From contig NZ_QGGU01000002.1 in assembly GCF_003148745.1 (NCBI RefSeq), positions 248,001 through 312,000 on the forward strand: a stretch of DNA of 64,000 nt, written 5' to 3'. The notes beneath the pieces are model-generated. The model searched no databases. It was not told the origin of the DNA and worked only from the letters and a program-made list of their open reading frames with translations. The DNA is from Pleionea mediterranea. Lineage in GTDB: Bacteria > Pseudomonadota > Gammaproteobacteria > Enterobacterales > Kangiellaceae. The position numbers and the translations under genes are program-made. How positions within the stretch are numbered: the first letter of the stretch is position 1; each line of letters starts with the position of its first letter. Positions 24,793 through 33,978 of this stretch are shown one piece after another.

Positions 24793-27249
24793 ATGACTTT
24801 ATTGGGGCAAATTAAACGCGGACTTTTTATTGCGTTACTCAGCAGCGTTGCCTGCGCTGGTGCCATTGAGCAAACCAAAGGTGACTTTAAAGACAAGTTT
24901 CGTCAGCTGGACGAAGTACTGCCAACACCAAACGATTACCGCAATGCGGCCGGTGAGCCCGGTCGTGATTACTGGCAGCAAAAGGTGGATTACAAAATTG
25001 ACGTGACGCTACTTGAAGATAAGCGTCGTCTTGAAGCTTCCGAAACCATCACCTACACCAATAACTCCCCTTACACACTGAAATACCTTTGGCTGCAACT
25101 GGAGCAGAATCGCTTTAAGCCGGATTCTGTGGCCGAATCGACCGTTGCTTTTGGTGGCTTGGGTCGTCGTGGGCCAACCAGCAGTTTACCGAGCAGCGAT
25201 AAACCAGCGCGTTTAAGTCTGGGGCAGTTGCGCCGACAACAATTTATGGATGATGTTGAACTGGGTTACACCTTGTCGGATATCACGGATCTTGATGGCA
25301 ATACTTTAAAGCACACCATTGTTGGTTCGCAGATGCGAATTGATTTAAAGCAACCATTAAAGCACGGTGAATCGATTACTTTCAGTCTGGACTTTGCGTT
25401 TAATATTCTGGACGAAGATGCTGTGGGTGCGCGCTCCGGCTTTGAGCATTTTCCCGATGATGCGCGCAAGGGCGGTAATGATATTTTCTTACTGGCACAG
25501 TGGTTCCCCAGACTGGCCGCGTTTTCCGATTACGAAGCCTGGCATAACAAAGAGTTTTTAGGTCGCGGAGAGTTTACGCTGGAATTTGGTGATTATGATG
25601 TGTCGATGACTGTACCGGCGGATCACATTGTTGCTTCTACCGGTGTACTGCAAAATCCTGACGAAGTGCTCACCGCTACACAACGTGAACGACTGGAGCA
25701 GGCGAAAACCGCAAAGCGTCCAGTATTTGTTGTAACGGCTGAAGAAGCACTGGATAACGAAAAAGCATCCACCGATGAAACCAAAACATGGCGATTTACC
25801 GCCGAAAACGTACGCGATTTTGCCTGGTCGTCTTCGCGTAAGTTTATGTGGGATGCCAAAGGTTTCCAACAAGGCGGCGACGAGCAACCTTTTGTGATGG
25901 CAATGTCGTTTTTCCCAAAAGAGGGTGGCGACTTATGGAAAAAATATTCCACAGAATCCGTCATTCACACCATGGAAGTATACTCACGCTTCACCTTTGA
26001 TTACCCCTATCCCGTATCCATCAGTGTGAATGGGCCAGTTGGCGGCATGGAATACCCCATGATCACCTTTAATGGGCCGCGCACCATATGGCACGAAGAC
26101 GGTACTCGAACTTACACACTGGCAGAAAAACGCTTTTTGATTGGTGTGGTTATTCATGAAGTTGGGCATAACTATTTTCCGATGATTGTTAATTCCGATG
26201 AGCGTCAGTGGACCTGGATGGACGAAGGCCTTAACAGTTACTTAGATGGTGTTGCTGGCCGCGAGTGGGATCCAAAAATTCCCTGGGGTGTTGAACCAAG
26301 AGACATTGTCGAATACATGAAATCCGATGTGCAAGTGCCGGTTATGACACAATCCGACAGTGTTTTAAAACTAGGCCCTAATGCTTACACCAAACCCGCC
26401 GTTGCGTTAAATATTTTGCGCGAAACTATTATGGGGCGTGAGCTGTTTGATTTTGCCTTTAAAGAATATTCCACTCGCTGGAAAAACAAACGTCCGACAC
26501 CGTCTGATTTTTTCCGTACCATGGAAGAAGCCTCCGGTATTGATCTGGACTGGTTCTGGCGCGGCTGGTTTTACACCACCGACCATGTGGATATTTCTAT
26601 TGATAAAGTCTATAAGCTGCGTTTAGATACCAAAGATCCCGATATCGACTTTGATCGCCGTCGTCAGGAAGAAGCGGATAAACCAAAATCCATTTTTGTT
26701 GAACGTAATAAAGAAGAAGGCAAAAAGCTCTGGGTTGAATTAAATCCTGATGTAACGGATTTCCACGATAAACACGACCGCTTTACCGTGACCAATAAAG
26801 ACAGAAACAAATACACTTCGTTTCTGGCCAAGTTAAAGCCCTGGGAACGCGAAGCGTTTGAGCGAGCAGTCAAAGAAGATAAAAACTACTATGTTTTAAA
26901 CTTCTCCAACATTGGCGGCTTGGTAATGCCGATTATCTTGCAACTGACGTTTGAAAACGGAGACACAGAGTCACGATACATTCCTGCGGAAATCTGGCGT
27001 AAGTCTCCAAAAGAAGTGAGCAAGTTAATTATTACCGATAAAGGTAAAGATCTTGTTTCTGTTACCGTTGATCCACACTGGGAAACGGCCGATGTAGATG
27101 TTGATAACAATCACTACCCTCGTAAAATTATTTCTTCGCGTATTGAAGCCTATAAAAGTAAGGCGCGAAAAGGATGGGAGCGAAAAGACATCATGCACGA
27201 TATTAAAACTGAAATTAAAGAGCCAAAGAAAAAAGTACAGAAGAAGTAA
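24793..27249 (+). CDS. Secreted M1-family metallopeptidase
   Basis: An 818-aa zinc peptidase of the M1 aminopeptidase type. The signal peptide covers about 1-24. The N-terminal beta-sandwich contains YTNNSPYTLKYLWLQLEQNR, typical of this clade. The exopeptidase-like motif is GGMEYP instead of GAMEN, and the zinc site is HEVGHN with His455, Glu456, His459 and the third ligand Glu478 in WMDEGLNSY, giving the expected HEXXH-18-E spacing. The C-terminal ~240 residues are charged and Lys-rich. Altered GXMEN suggests that it may not be a classical aminopeptidase. It is followed after 3 bp by a DUF6702-like gene, the usual partner. Confidence 0.9.
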   Translation: MTLLGQIKRGLFIALLSSVACAGAIEQTKGDFKDKFRQLDEVLPTPNDYRNAAGEPGRDYWQQKVDYKIDVTLLEDKRRLEASETITYTNNSPYTLKYLWLQLEQNRFKPDSVAESTVAFGGLGRRGPTSSLPSSDKPARLSLGQLRRQQFMDDVELGYTLSDITDLDGNTLKHTIVGSQMRIDLKQPLKHGESITFSLDFAFNILDEDAVGARSGFEHFPDDARKGGNDIFLLAQWFPRLAAFSDYEAWHNKEFLGRGEFTLEFGDYDVSMTVPADHIVASTGVLQNPDEVLTATQRERLEQAKTAKRPVFVVTAEEALDNEKASTDETKTWRFTAENVRDFAWSSSRKFMWDAKGFQQGGDEQPFVMAMSFFPKEGGDLWKKYSTESVIHTMEVYSRFTFDYPYPVSISVNGPVGGMEYPMITFNGPRTIWHEDGTRTYTLAEKRFLIGVVIHEVGHNYFPMIVNSDERQWTWMDEGLNSYLDGVAGREWDPKIPWGVEPRDIVEYMKSDVQVPVMTQSDSVLKLGPNAYTKPAVALNILRETIMGRELFDFAFKEYSTRWKNKRPTPSDFFRTMEEASGIDLDWFWRGWFYTTDHVDISIDKVYKLRLDTKDPDIDFDRRRQEEADKPKSIFVERNKEEGKKLWVELNPDVTDFHDKHDRFTVTNKDRNKYTSFLAKLKPWEREAFERAVKEDKNYYVLNFSNIGGLVMPIILQLTFENGDTESRYIPAEIWRKSPKEVSKLIITDKGKDLVSVTVDPHWETADVDVDNNHYPRKIISSRIEAYKSKARKGWERKDIMHDIKTEIKEPKKKVQKK

Positions 27250-27252
27250 TTA

Positions 27253-27858
27253 ATGAAACCTGCTTTTTTATCGCTAAGTTTACTGTGCGTTGTATTTATG
27301 TCGGGTGTGCTTATGGCACACCAGCAAAAAGAAAGTTATACAACGGTTAACTTTAATCAGCGCACCAGTAATATTGAAGTTGTTCATCGTTTTTATTTAC
27401 ATGATGCCGAGCATGCCATTAATCGTATGCTCGATACCAAGGCAGACATAATCAACAACAAACAGTCTCAAGCCGCATTCGCTCAGTACGTCAAACAAAA
27501 CTTTGGTTTGAGAGTTAATAAAAGTACAGAGCTATCGTTGCACTATGTCGGTTTTGAGGTTGAAGGGAAATACTTGTGGGTGTATCAGGAAATTCCACTT
27601 AAGGATAGCATTTCTGAAGAAAATACAGTTCAAACCAAAACTATTCAAGTAGAGTCTATTCAAAAAGACGCTATGCAAGAAAGCTCTTTGCAGCAAAGCT
27701 TTCAACAAAAAGCTCTTAAAGGACTGTGGGTTAAGATGACTGCGCTTCAGGAAGTTTGGCCCCAACAAACCAATCAGGTTAACTTTGAGCAAAACAGCCA
27801 GGTTAATGCTATTCGCCTAAAACAAAACGACGGCTGGAAGTTTGTAGTGTTCGATTAA
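27253..27858 (+). CDS. DUF6702-like periplasmic protein
   Basis: A 201-aa protein with a signal peptide ending near VLMAHQQ. Its start HQQKESYTTVNFNQRTSNIEV and the HRFYLHDAEHAI block resemble DUF6702, a family of small secreted proteins found next to M1 peptidases. A Gln-rich insert at about 118-165 (alternating TIQVESIQ, AMQESSLQQ) separates the two halves and looks repetitive. It is 3 bp downstream of the peptidase gene, so the two are co-transcribed. The function is not known; a chaperone or inhibitor of the peptidase is conceivable. Confidence 0.6.
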   Translation: MKPAFLSLSLLCVVFMSGVLMAHQQKESYTTVNFNQRTSNIEVVHRFYLHDAEHAINRMLDTKADIINNKQSQAAFAQYVKQNFGLRVNKSTELSLHYVGFEVEGKYLWVYQEIPLKDSISEENTVQTKTIQVESIQKDAMQESSLQQSFQQKALKGLWVKMTALQEVWPQQTNQVNFEQNSQVNAIRLKQNDGWKFVVFD

Positions 27859-27898
27859 AAATCAAAGGACTTTTAATCTTAACAGTAAGGAATCATTT

Positions 27899-28756
27899 AT
27901 GAATAATGTTTGGAAAGTTAGCTTAATTTTATTAACCGTGATTTTTGTTCTTGCAGGGTGTGCTGGTCAGCAAACACGGTCAAGAAGCAGTGTTGTAGAT
28001 TATTTGTATCCAAGTGATCAGGATGTTGCGATTAAACCATCGGTTCCAGTACTTAAACTTCCTGTAAAAGTAGGCATCGCGTTTGTTCCTTCAACGCCAA
28101 TCGATAATCATGCTACTAATTTTTGGACAGGTAAAAAGCTAACACCCAATGCCCTTACATCTGTTGCAAAAGCTGAATTGTTGGAGCAAGTTGCATCTCA
28201 ATTCAGAGAAAGAGAATATGTTCAGTCGATAGAGCTTATTCCGACAGAATATTTATCACAAGGTGGTGGTTTTTCTAATCTTGATCAAATCAAAACCATG
28301 TTTGATATTGACATTATTGCCCTTGTGTCACATGACCAGACCCAGTTTACAGATGAAAATTATTTATCACTAACATATTGGAGTATTGTTGGCGCATACA
28401 TCATCAAAGGAGAGATAAACGATACTAATACTATGATGGATACTGTTGTGTACGATATAAGTAGCAGAAAAATGTTATTTCGAGCACCCGGTAAAAGTGT
28501 TGTTAAAGGTTCGGCAACTCCAGTGAACTTAAGTGAACAATTGAGGAATGACAGTATTAAAGGATTTGAGCTTGCTGCAGATGAAATGATTAAAAACCTA
28601 TCTTTACAACTCGAAGTATTTAAAAACAAAATTAAAAATAAGACTGAAGATGTAAAAGTGGTACACCGAAAAAATTATACAGGTGGCGGTGCTCCTAGTT
28701 TACTAATATTTATTATACTTGCCTCTCTTTCTTTAGTTCGAAACCGAAATAGCTAG
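27899..28756 (+). CDS. Rhombotarget lipoprotein with GlyGly-CTERM tail
   Basis: A 285-aa lipoprotein. The N-terminal signal ends in the lipobox VLAGC, and the C-terminus has a Gly-Gly-Gly-Ala-Pro motif followed by one hydrophobic helix (LLIFIILASLSLV) and Arg, the GlyGly-CTERM sorting signal cut by rhombosortase. Proteins with both signals are known as rhombotarget lipoproteins; the central region (SLTYWSIVGAYIIKGEINDT, FRAPGKSVVKGSA) matches that type. After cleavage it would be released or moved toward the surface by type II secretion. The rhombosortase gene is not in this window. AT-richer than the peptidase upstream. Confidence 0.8.
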   Translation: MNNVWKVSLILLTVIFVLAGCAGQQTRSRSSVVDYLYPSDQDVAIKPSVPVLKLPVKVGIAFVPSTPIDNHATNFWTGKKLTPNALTSVAKAELLEQVASQFREREYVQSIELIPTEYLSQGGGFSNLDQIKTMFDIDIIALVSHDQTQFTDENYLSLTYWSIVGAYIIKGEINDTNTMMDTVVYDISSRKMLFRAPGKSVVKGSATPVNLSEQLRNDSIKGFELAADEMIKNLSLQLEVFKNKIKNKTEDVKVVHRKNYTGGGAPSLLIFIILASLSLVRNRNS

Positions 28757-28765
28757 TAATTATTA

Positions 28766-29229
28766 ATGCTTGAAAGATTATGTTTTTTCGAAATAGATAA
28801 AAGTGAAGTCAATCTAATCTGCCATTATTATTGATGGCAGATCTCGATGAATCAGTCGTAAATGGTTATCTAAAAAAACTCAAAAGTAATTGTGGCAAAA
28901 TGGCAGGAAGAAGTGGTCGCTGCTGCAGTTCTTCTGGAGCAAGGTTCCAAGTTTGAGCTTAAAAATATAGCGGTTGCTAAGGATTGGCAGGGCAATGGCA
29001 TTGCAAATCAATTGATAGAAAAAACAATCTTTTGGGAGTCTGGAAGTGGCGCAACAGAGATATGGGTAGGCACCGGCAACTCAAGTCTTAATCAATTGGC
29101 GTTATATCAAAATGTGGCTTTCGAGTGAGTCATGTTGAGCCTGATTTCTTTTCTCACTACAAACCTGCAATTTATGAAAATGGTATTCGCTGTCTCGATC
29201 TAATTATGTTAAAAATGAAGTTAGTTTAA
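28766..29229 (+). pseudogene. Decayed GNAT acetyltransferase
   Basis: Acetyltransferase-like text is spread over three frames. A frame from GTG 28892 gives VVAAAVLLEQ...FELKNIAVAKDWQGNGIANQLI with the R/Q-x-x-G-x-G/A loop as QGNGIA. Upstream, LLLMADLDESVVNGYL is in another frame and changes frame again at the A7 run 28872-28878. Downstream, GFRVSHVEPDFFSHYKPAIY continues after a one-base loss near 29112 and ends at TAA 29227-29229. Three frame changes in 460 bp fit a pseudogene; homopolymer sequencing errors are the alternative for at least one. Confidence 0.7.
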
Positions 29230-29442
29230 CGACATTATTGACAATGCCAATGAGCTGCACTTTTATGTTCCATGAGGTAGAGAATCCTGACTTCGCTTAC
29301 GAGAGCGATGCTTCCGGTTCCAACGATATGGGAATTACCGTAATGATTCATGCGAGATAGGTGATTATATTACTGCGGCTGACATCCTCAGGTAATCTCC
29401 TTATAATGCGTTTGTCACTCATTGAAAAGAATAGAGCATCCT

Positions 29443-30471
29443 ATGCGCATTAACGGACACGGACATTTATTACCGACACCCGATCAGATCCCTCAGTTTA
29501 TGAAGGATAAAAAGTATTTTTGGGTCGATGATGAAAGAAAGTTTATGCATCAGGGCGACTGGAAACGACCCATTACCGATCCAAGTTTTTTTCTCGATGA
29601 AAAACTACAGTGGATGGCACAGAATGATATTCAACACGAGGTGGTGTTAAGTCTGTCTCAGCTTTACTGCAATGGTGTTAGTGAAAGCGAAACCTTTGAT
29701 ATTATCCGTTTCCAGAATGATTTTAATGCCGGAGTGCAGCACCAGCACCCGGATAAATTCACCACCGGCTTTGTGGTGCAACCGGCGCATCTGAAGCAGG
29801 CGTTAAAAGAAATAGAGCGCTGCGTTCAAGAACATAAAATGAGCATGCTGTGTTTGAGCACTCACTATCAAAATAATGACGGTGAGTGGGTGTCCGTTGC
29901 CGATAAATCCGTGGCGCCAATTTGGGAATTGGCTAATGAGCTCAATCTGGCTATCGAGCTCCATCCTTACGATGCGGGCAAAATGGTTAACCTGAAAGAT
30001 CAGTTTTGGCGCAATCATCTTGTGTGGATGATGGCGCAAACCGCCGATACCTACCTGATGTTTGTGCTGAACGGCCTCGCCAATCAATACCCGAAGGTTC
30101 GAACCTGCTTTGCCCACGGCAATATGCTGGGGTTGGCGAATCACGGTAGGGTGATACAGGGGGTTGAAGGCCGTCCGGATTTGTTTCCTGGAGTGAGTCA
30201 TCCAGATAAGACATTAGGCAGTTCTAACGTTTACTTCGACACTCTGGTACACGATGTTGCCACGCTGCAAATGATGGTCAGTCGATGTGGCGCATCACAG
30301 ATGGTCTGGGGCGTAGACGACCCCTACCCACTGGGCGAAATGGCTACCGTTGATGGCTGTTATCCGGGTATTTTTCTTGATCAGGCTGAGCAGGCCGGAG
30401 TCATAAACACCGCGGATAAAGGCCGCATTATGGGGCAAAATGTACTTAACTGGTTAGGTAAAACCCTCTAG
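29443..30471 (+). CDS. Amidohydrolase-2 family metalloenzyme (ACMSD-like)
   Basis: A 342-aa TIM-barrel hydrolase/decarboxylase of the amidohydrolase-2 family. The N-terminal metal-binding HGHLLP, the Tyr/Phe-rich FWVDDERKF, a second His in IELHPYD, CFAHGN with the conserved His and the final metal Asp in VWGVDDPYP follow the ACMSD/gamma-resorcylate decarboxylase pattern. The best start is the ATG at 29443 (MRINGHGHLLP). ACMSD acts on aminocarboxymuconate semialdehyde in tryptophan breakdown, and kynureninase plus a formamidase-like gene lie 5-6 kb downstream, so a role in the same catabolism is possible, but the genes are not contiguous and other substrates cannot be excluded. Confidence 0.75.
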   Translation: MRINGHGHLLPTPDQIPQFMKDKKYFWVDDERKFMHQGDWKRPITDPSFFLDEKLQWMAQNDIQHEVVLSLSQLYCNGVSESETFDIIRFQNDFNAGVQHQHPDKFTTGFVVQPAHLKQALKEIERCVQEHKMSMLCLSTHYQNNDGEWVSVADKSVAPIWELANELNLAIELHPYDAGKMVNLKDQFWRNHLVWMMAQTADTYLMFVLNGLANQYPKVRTCFAHGNMLGLANHGRVIQGVEGRPDLFPGVSHPDKTLGSSNVYFDTLVHDVATLQMMVSRCGASQMVWGVDDPYPLGEMATVDGCYPGIFLDQAEQAGVINTADKGRIMGQNVLNWLGKTL

Positions 30472-30514
30472 GGTTACATCAGCTAGGGGCGCGTAGTCGC
30501 ACCACATAGTTTTA

Positions 30515-30563
30515 TTCGTATTAGCATTGTTCGTAATACCCGCGTTCGTAAAATACGAACAAT
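30515..30563. promoter_or_regulatory. TTCGTA repeat array upstream of ahpC
   Basis: TTCGTA occurs at 30515, 30530 and 30545, exactly 15 bp apart, and its complement TACGAA at 30554-30559. The last pair forms GTTCGTA-aaa-TACGAAC, and a wider 10-bp inverted repeat joins 30526-30535 to 30554-30563. It could be the downstream terminator of the amidohydrolase gene or a peroxide-regulator binding region; it lies 110 bp before ahpC, with a TATACT-like -10 at about 30583. Confidence 0.55.
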
Positions 30564-30674
30564 ACTATTTTATTAATCTATTATACTAATTTAAATCTAA
30601 GCCTTAATATAATTCCTGAGTTGAACAGAAACCTATTGATCAAACACTAACAACGTTAACTTCAGGAGTTATCC

Positions 30675-31244
30675 ATGACACAGTCACTAATCAACACCAC
30701 TATCAAACCTTTTAAATCAACAGCGTTTCATAATGGCGAGTTTGTTGATGTCACCGAAAAAGACATTGCCGGTAAATGGGCCGTGTTTTTCTTTTACCCC
30801 GCCGACTTTACATTTGTCTGCCCAACCGAGCTGGGTGACATGGCGGATCACTATGCGCAGTTGCAAGAAATGGGTGTAGAAGTTTATTCGGTATCAACCG
30901 ACAAACACTTTACTCATAAAGCATGGCATTCAAGCTCCGATACCATCAATAAAATCACTTTCCCAATGCTGGGCGATCCAACCGGTGAGATTTCGCGTAA
31001 TTTTGGTGTACTGGTTGAAGACGATGGCGTCGCATTGCGTGGCACCTTTGTGGTTAATCCAGAAGGCGAAATTAAAGTCAGCGAAGTTCATGATCTGGGG
31101 ATTGGCCGTTCAGCAGCCGAACTGGTTCGTAAAATTCAGGCGGCTCAATACGTTGCTGAGCACGACGGTGAAGTTTGTCCTGCTGCGTGGAAACCCGGTT
31201 CGGAGACACTAACACCTTCTCTCGATCTTGTTGGAAAAATCTAA
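30675..31244 (+). CDS. ahpC: Alkyl hydroperoxide reductase peroxiredoxin subunit
   Basis: Typical 2-Cys peroxiredoxin reducing H2O2, organic peroxides and peroxynitrite in the cytoplasm. The peroxidatic cysteine is Cys49 in FTFVCPTE and the resolving cysteine Cys168 in DGEVCPAAW. The GEISRNFGVL and ALRGTFVVNPEG blocks are normal for AhpC1. Length 189 aa is close to the 187-aa enterobacterial protein. The start at 30675 has CAGGAGTT upstream. It pairs with ahpF 104 bp downstream, which reduces it with NADH. Oxidative stress control by OxyR would be expected but no clear OxyR site was found. Confidence 0.96.
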   Translation: MTQSLINTTIKPFKSTAFHNGEFVDVTEKDIAGKWAVFFFYPADFTFVCPTELGDMADHYAQLQEMGVEVYSVSTDKHFTHKAWHSSSDTINKITFPMLGDPTGEISRNFGVLVEDDGVALRGTFVVNPEGEIKVSEVHDLGIGRSAAELVRKIQAAQYVAEHDGEVCPAAWKPGSETLTPSLDLVGKI

Positions 31245-31348
31245 TCTTTTTGTGGTCGGTCTTACTTTAGCTCGTGAATGAGCACACCCTCCAATTGTTG
31301 TAAGCCCGGCCCTTTTTTTGCCTGCTTTTTGCCCGAAATCTGGAGATC

Positions 31349-32959
31349 ATGATGTTGGATCAAACTTTAAAGACACAACTAAAAAGCTATCTCAACAACC
31401 TGAAACACGACATTGTTTTGACTTTGACGCTTGATCAACAACAGGCATCAAAAGAATTAAAATCGTTGGCCTATGAGATTCGTGAGCTGTCACCGAAGGT
31501 CTCGGTTGTTGAACAAGAAAACCCGTCTGATACCGCACGTACGCCTTTAATGTCAATTGCATCCTTGATGGATAAAAAGGCAGCAAGGGTTTCGTTTGCA
31601 GGTGTTCCTTTGGGTCACGAATTTACATCGTTAGTGTTGGCGCTATTACACGCCGGCGGTCATCCGATGAAGTTGGACGATGAGCTTATTGAACAAATTA
31701 AAAATCTTGATGCACCTCTGGAATTTAAAACCTATATTTCATTGTCGTGCCAAAACTGTCCCGATGTTGTTCAGGCGCTCAATATGATGGCGCTACTGAA
31801 CCCCAATATTAAACATACCATGATCGACGGGGCGCTTTTTCAAAGTGAAGTTGAAGCGCTTGGGATAAAATCGGTGCCTTCGGTTTTCCTGAATGGACAA
31901 TCTTTTTCACAAGGTCGAATCACATTAAAAGACGTGTTGAATAAAGTCGATTCGGGTGCGCTAGCCCGTGAAGCGAAAAAACTGTCCGACAAAGATCCGT
32001 TTGATATGTTGATTGTTGGTGGTGGACCCGCCGGTGCTTCCGCAGCAGTTTACAGTGCCCGTAAAGGATTAAATACCGGTGTGATAGCGGATCGTTTTGG
32101 CGGTCAGGTAGCCGATACGGTGGGGATTGAAAACTTTATTTCGGTGAGTTACACCGAAGGCCCCAAACTGGTGGCCAGTCTCGAACAGCATGTGAAAGAT
32201 TACGACGTGGATATTATGTCGGGGCAGACAGTAAAGTCGATCAGTAAAAAGGATCATTTTGAGATCGAAACCGACTCGGGCGCGATACTCAAAAGCAAGT
32301 CCATTGTTGTGGCTACCGGCGCTCGCTGGCGAAAAATGAATGTGCCAGGAGAACAACAATATTCTGGTAAGGGCGTGGCTTATTGCCCACACTGTGACGG
32401 CCCCTTGTTTAAAGGTAAGCGGGTGGCCGTTATCGGTGGGGGTAACTCCGGCATCGAAGCCGCCATCGATTTGGCGAATATTGTCGAGCATGTGACCGTG
32501 CTTGAATTCAGCGATGTGTTACGAGCCGATGAAGTGTTGCAGGAAAAAGCCCGCTCCATGAGTAATATCGATATTATTATGCAGGCACAGACCACGGAAG
32601 TGTCAGGTAATGGTGATGAAGTCACCGGACTGCAGTATACCGATCGCAGCACAGGTGATTCTAAAGCCATCGAGCTGGCCGGTATCTTTGTGCAAATAGG
32701 GTTGGTACCCAACAGTGAGTTTTTACGGGATACCATTGATTTGACAGAGCGAGGCGAGGTGATTGTTGACGCACGTGGGGAAACATCGCTCAGTGGCCTT
32801 TATGCCGCAGGCGATGTAACCACAGTGCCATTCAAGCAAATTATCATTGCCATGGGAGAAGGTTCGAAAGCAGCACTGGGCGCATTTGATTATTTAATGC
32901 GATTACCACAAAACGATTTATCGCAAAAAGAAGGATCCAAATCGGCCAGGGCAGCGTAA
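31349..32959 (+). CDS. ahpF: Alkyl hydroperoxide reductase flavoprotein subunit
   Basis: NADH:peroxiredoxin oxidoreductase. The N-terminal ~200 residues form the tandem thioredoxin-like domain with the relay CxxC in LSCQNCPDV; then comes the thioredoxin-reductase-like part with FAD motif [14 protein letters not shown], the redox CxxC in YCPHCDGP and the NADH-binding [16 protein letters not shown]. The C-terminal [19 protein letters not shown] closes the FAD site. Length 536 aa compared with ~521 in E. coli. Start: two ATGs in a row, GGAG upstream; the second is spaced slightly better. Co-transcribed with ahpC. A terminator at 33075-33116 ends the operon. Confidence 0.95.
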   Translation: MMLDQTLKTQLKSYLNNLKHDIVLTLTLDQQQASKELKSLAYEIRELSPKVSVVEQENPSDTARTPLMSIASLMDKKAARVSFAGVPLGHEFTSLVLALLHAGGHPMKLDDELIEQIKNLDAPLEFKTYISLSCQNCPDVVQALNMMALLNPNIKHTMIDGALFQSEVEALGIKSVPSVFLNGQSFSQGRITLKDVLNKVDSGALAREAKKLSDKDPFDMLIVGGGPAGASAAVYSARKGLNTGVIADRFGGQVADTVGIENFISVSYTEGPKLVASLEQHVKDYDVDIMSGQTVKSISKKDHFEIETDSGAILKSKSIVVATGARWRKMNVPGEQQYSGKGVAYCPHCDGPLFKGKRVAVIGGGNSGIEAAIDLANIVEHVTVLEFSDVLRADEVLQEKARSMSNIDIIMQAQTTEVSGNGDEVTGLQYTDRSTGDSKAIELAGIFVQIGLVPNSEFLRDTIDLTERGEVIVDARGETSLSGLYAAGDVTTVPFKQIIIAMGEGSKAALGAFDYLMRLPQNDLSQKEGSKSARAA

Positions 32960-33074
32960 GTAGATGTGATAATCCCCTAGGCAGTTATCAATAACTTGGC
33001 ATTAACCCAATCTTAAATGTCTGCAAGATGAGTGGTTGTTCTATGAGCGAAAAGACAAGGATGTCGTTTTAATA

Positions 33075-33116
33075 AAGCGAGTTAGATTATTCCGATAATC
33101 GAACTCGCTTATTTTT
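33075..33116 (+). terminator. Intrinsic terminator after ahpF
   Basis: Nine-base stem AAGCGAGTT (33075-33083) and AACTCGCTT (33102-33110) followed by ATTTTTTAT. It lies in the 3' end of the convergent CPBP gene (its stop is 33087-33089). Confidence 0.75.
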
Positions 33117-33776
33117 TATGAGTAACCAGAGCATTAGTAAAGGATAAGAAAAAGGAATTAAAACACTGACAATAAGTGAGCGGTAGCCTTCTATCAAATC
33201 AACATTTCCGGTACTTTTGAGCAGCAGTTGATCACCAATGGGTCCATTCGAAAATACCAGTATAGTGACCAGATTCCAGCCCAGATGAAGGGCAATCGGA
33301 AGAGTAATCGATCCGGTTTTTGCAAAGGCATAGGCCAGCATTAAACCAAAGGTGCCTGTTAATAGAAATACATACACCATGGGCACAATACTGCCAATAA
33401 CACCGTATGAAAACCAGTGATATACACCAAATGCAATGGCCGATAAAAAACAGCCCCATCGCTCGCCTAATAACTGGATGGCTTTATAAAGTAGATAACC
33501 TCGAAATATCAATTCTTCAAATAACACCGAGTTAATGTTCCAGCGCAAACTTTCAAGAGCATTATAAAGGGAGTAGTCGGTATTTAATTGCCAGTTAAAA
33601 TTCGACCAGTGTGACATAAGAATAAACTGGAGTGATGCGTAGGCTCCGGCGATTATTAATCCGGCTGAAAATTCTATCGAACGTCGCTTTGGACGATTAA
33701 ATCCCAATACTGTAAGGTTCTTTTTCTCATACTTGAGCGCTAACCAGCTGGCCGCCAGTAAAATAATACCTATCAT
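33087..33776 (-). CDS. CPBP-family intramembrane metalloprotease
   Basis: A 229-aa polytopic membrane protein of the CPBP (CAAX protease and bacteriocin-processing, formerly Abi) family. The signature glutamates are in EELIFRGYLL and the His in FGVYHWFSYG; a second His occurs in ALHLGWN, forming the membrane metal site. About five hydrophobic segments are visible. Family members cleave prenylated or other peptides within the membrane and include bacteriocin-immunity proteins; the substrate here is unknown. The position, convergent to ahpF and next to a glutathionyl-hydroquinone reductase gene on the same strand, gives no hint. The start is an ATG at 33776. Confidence 0.85.
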   Translation of the reverse strand: MIGIILLAASWLALKYEKKNLTVLGFNRPKRRSIEFSAGLIIAGAYASLQFILMSHWSNFNWQLNTDYSLYNALESLRWNINSVLFEELIFRGYLLYKAIQLLGERWGCFLSAIAFGVYHWFSYGVIGSIVPMVYVFLLTGTFGLMLAYAFAKTGSITLPIALHLGWNLVTILVFSNGPIGDQLLLKSTGNVDLIEGYRSLIVSVLIPFSYPLLMLWLLIKNKRVRLSE

Positions 33777-33978
33777 GGAATATCCAGAAAATTATTTTGA
33801 TCAATAGCTCAACCAATATCGAATCATTAGTTGATAGGTTCCGTTATTATTAATCAATGATTGTTTTTATGGATTATGACAAATTAATCAGCGATTTACA
33901 CTCAGTTTAATTGAGCATAAATCGCAGATAACTGGACTTGATAGTGTAACCAAAGTTACAAAGAATATTGGATACGCC

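Noticed and set aside
33087-33776. Rhombosortase for the nearby GlyGly-CTERM lipoprotein
   Set aside because: The membrane protease here has CPBP motifs (EExxxR and His), not the rhomboid Ser-His pair.
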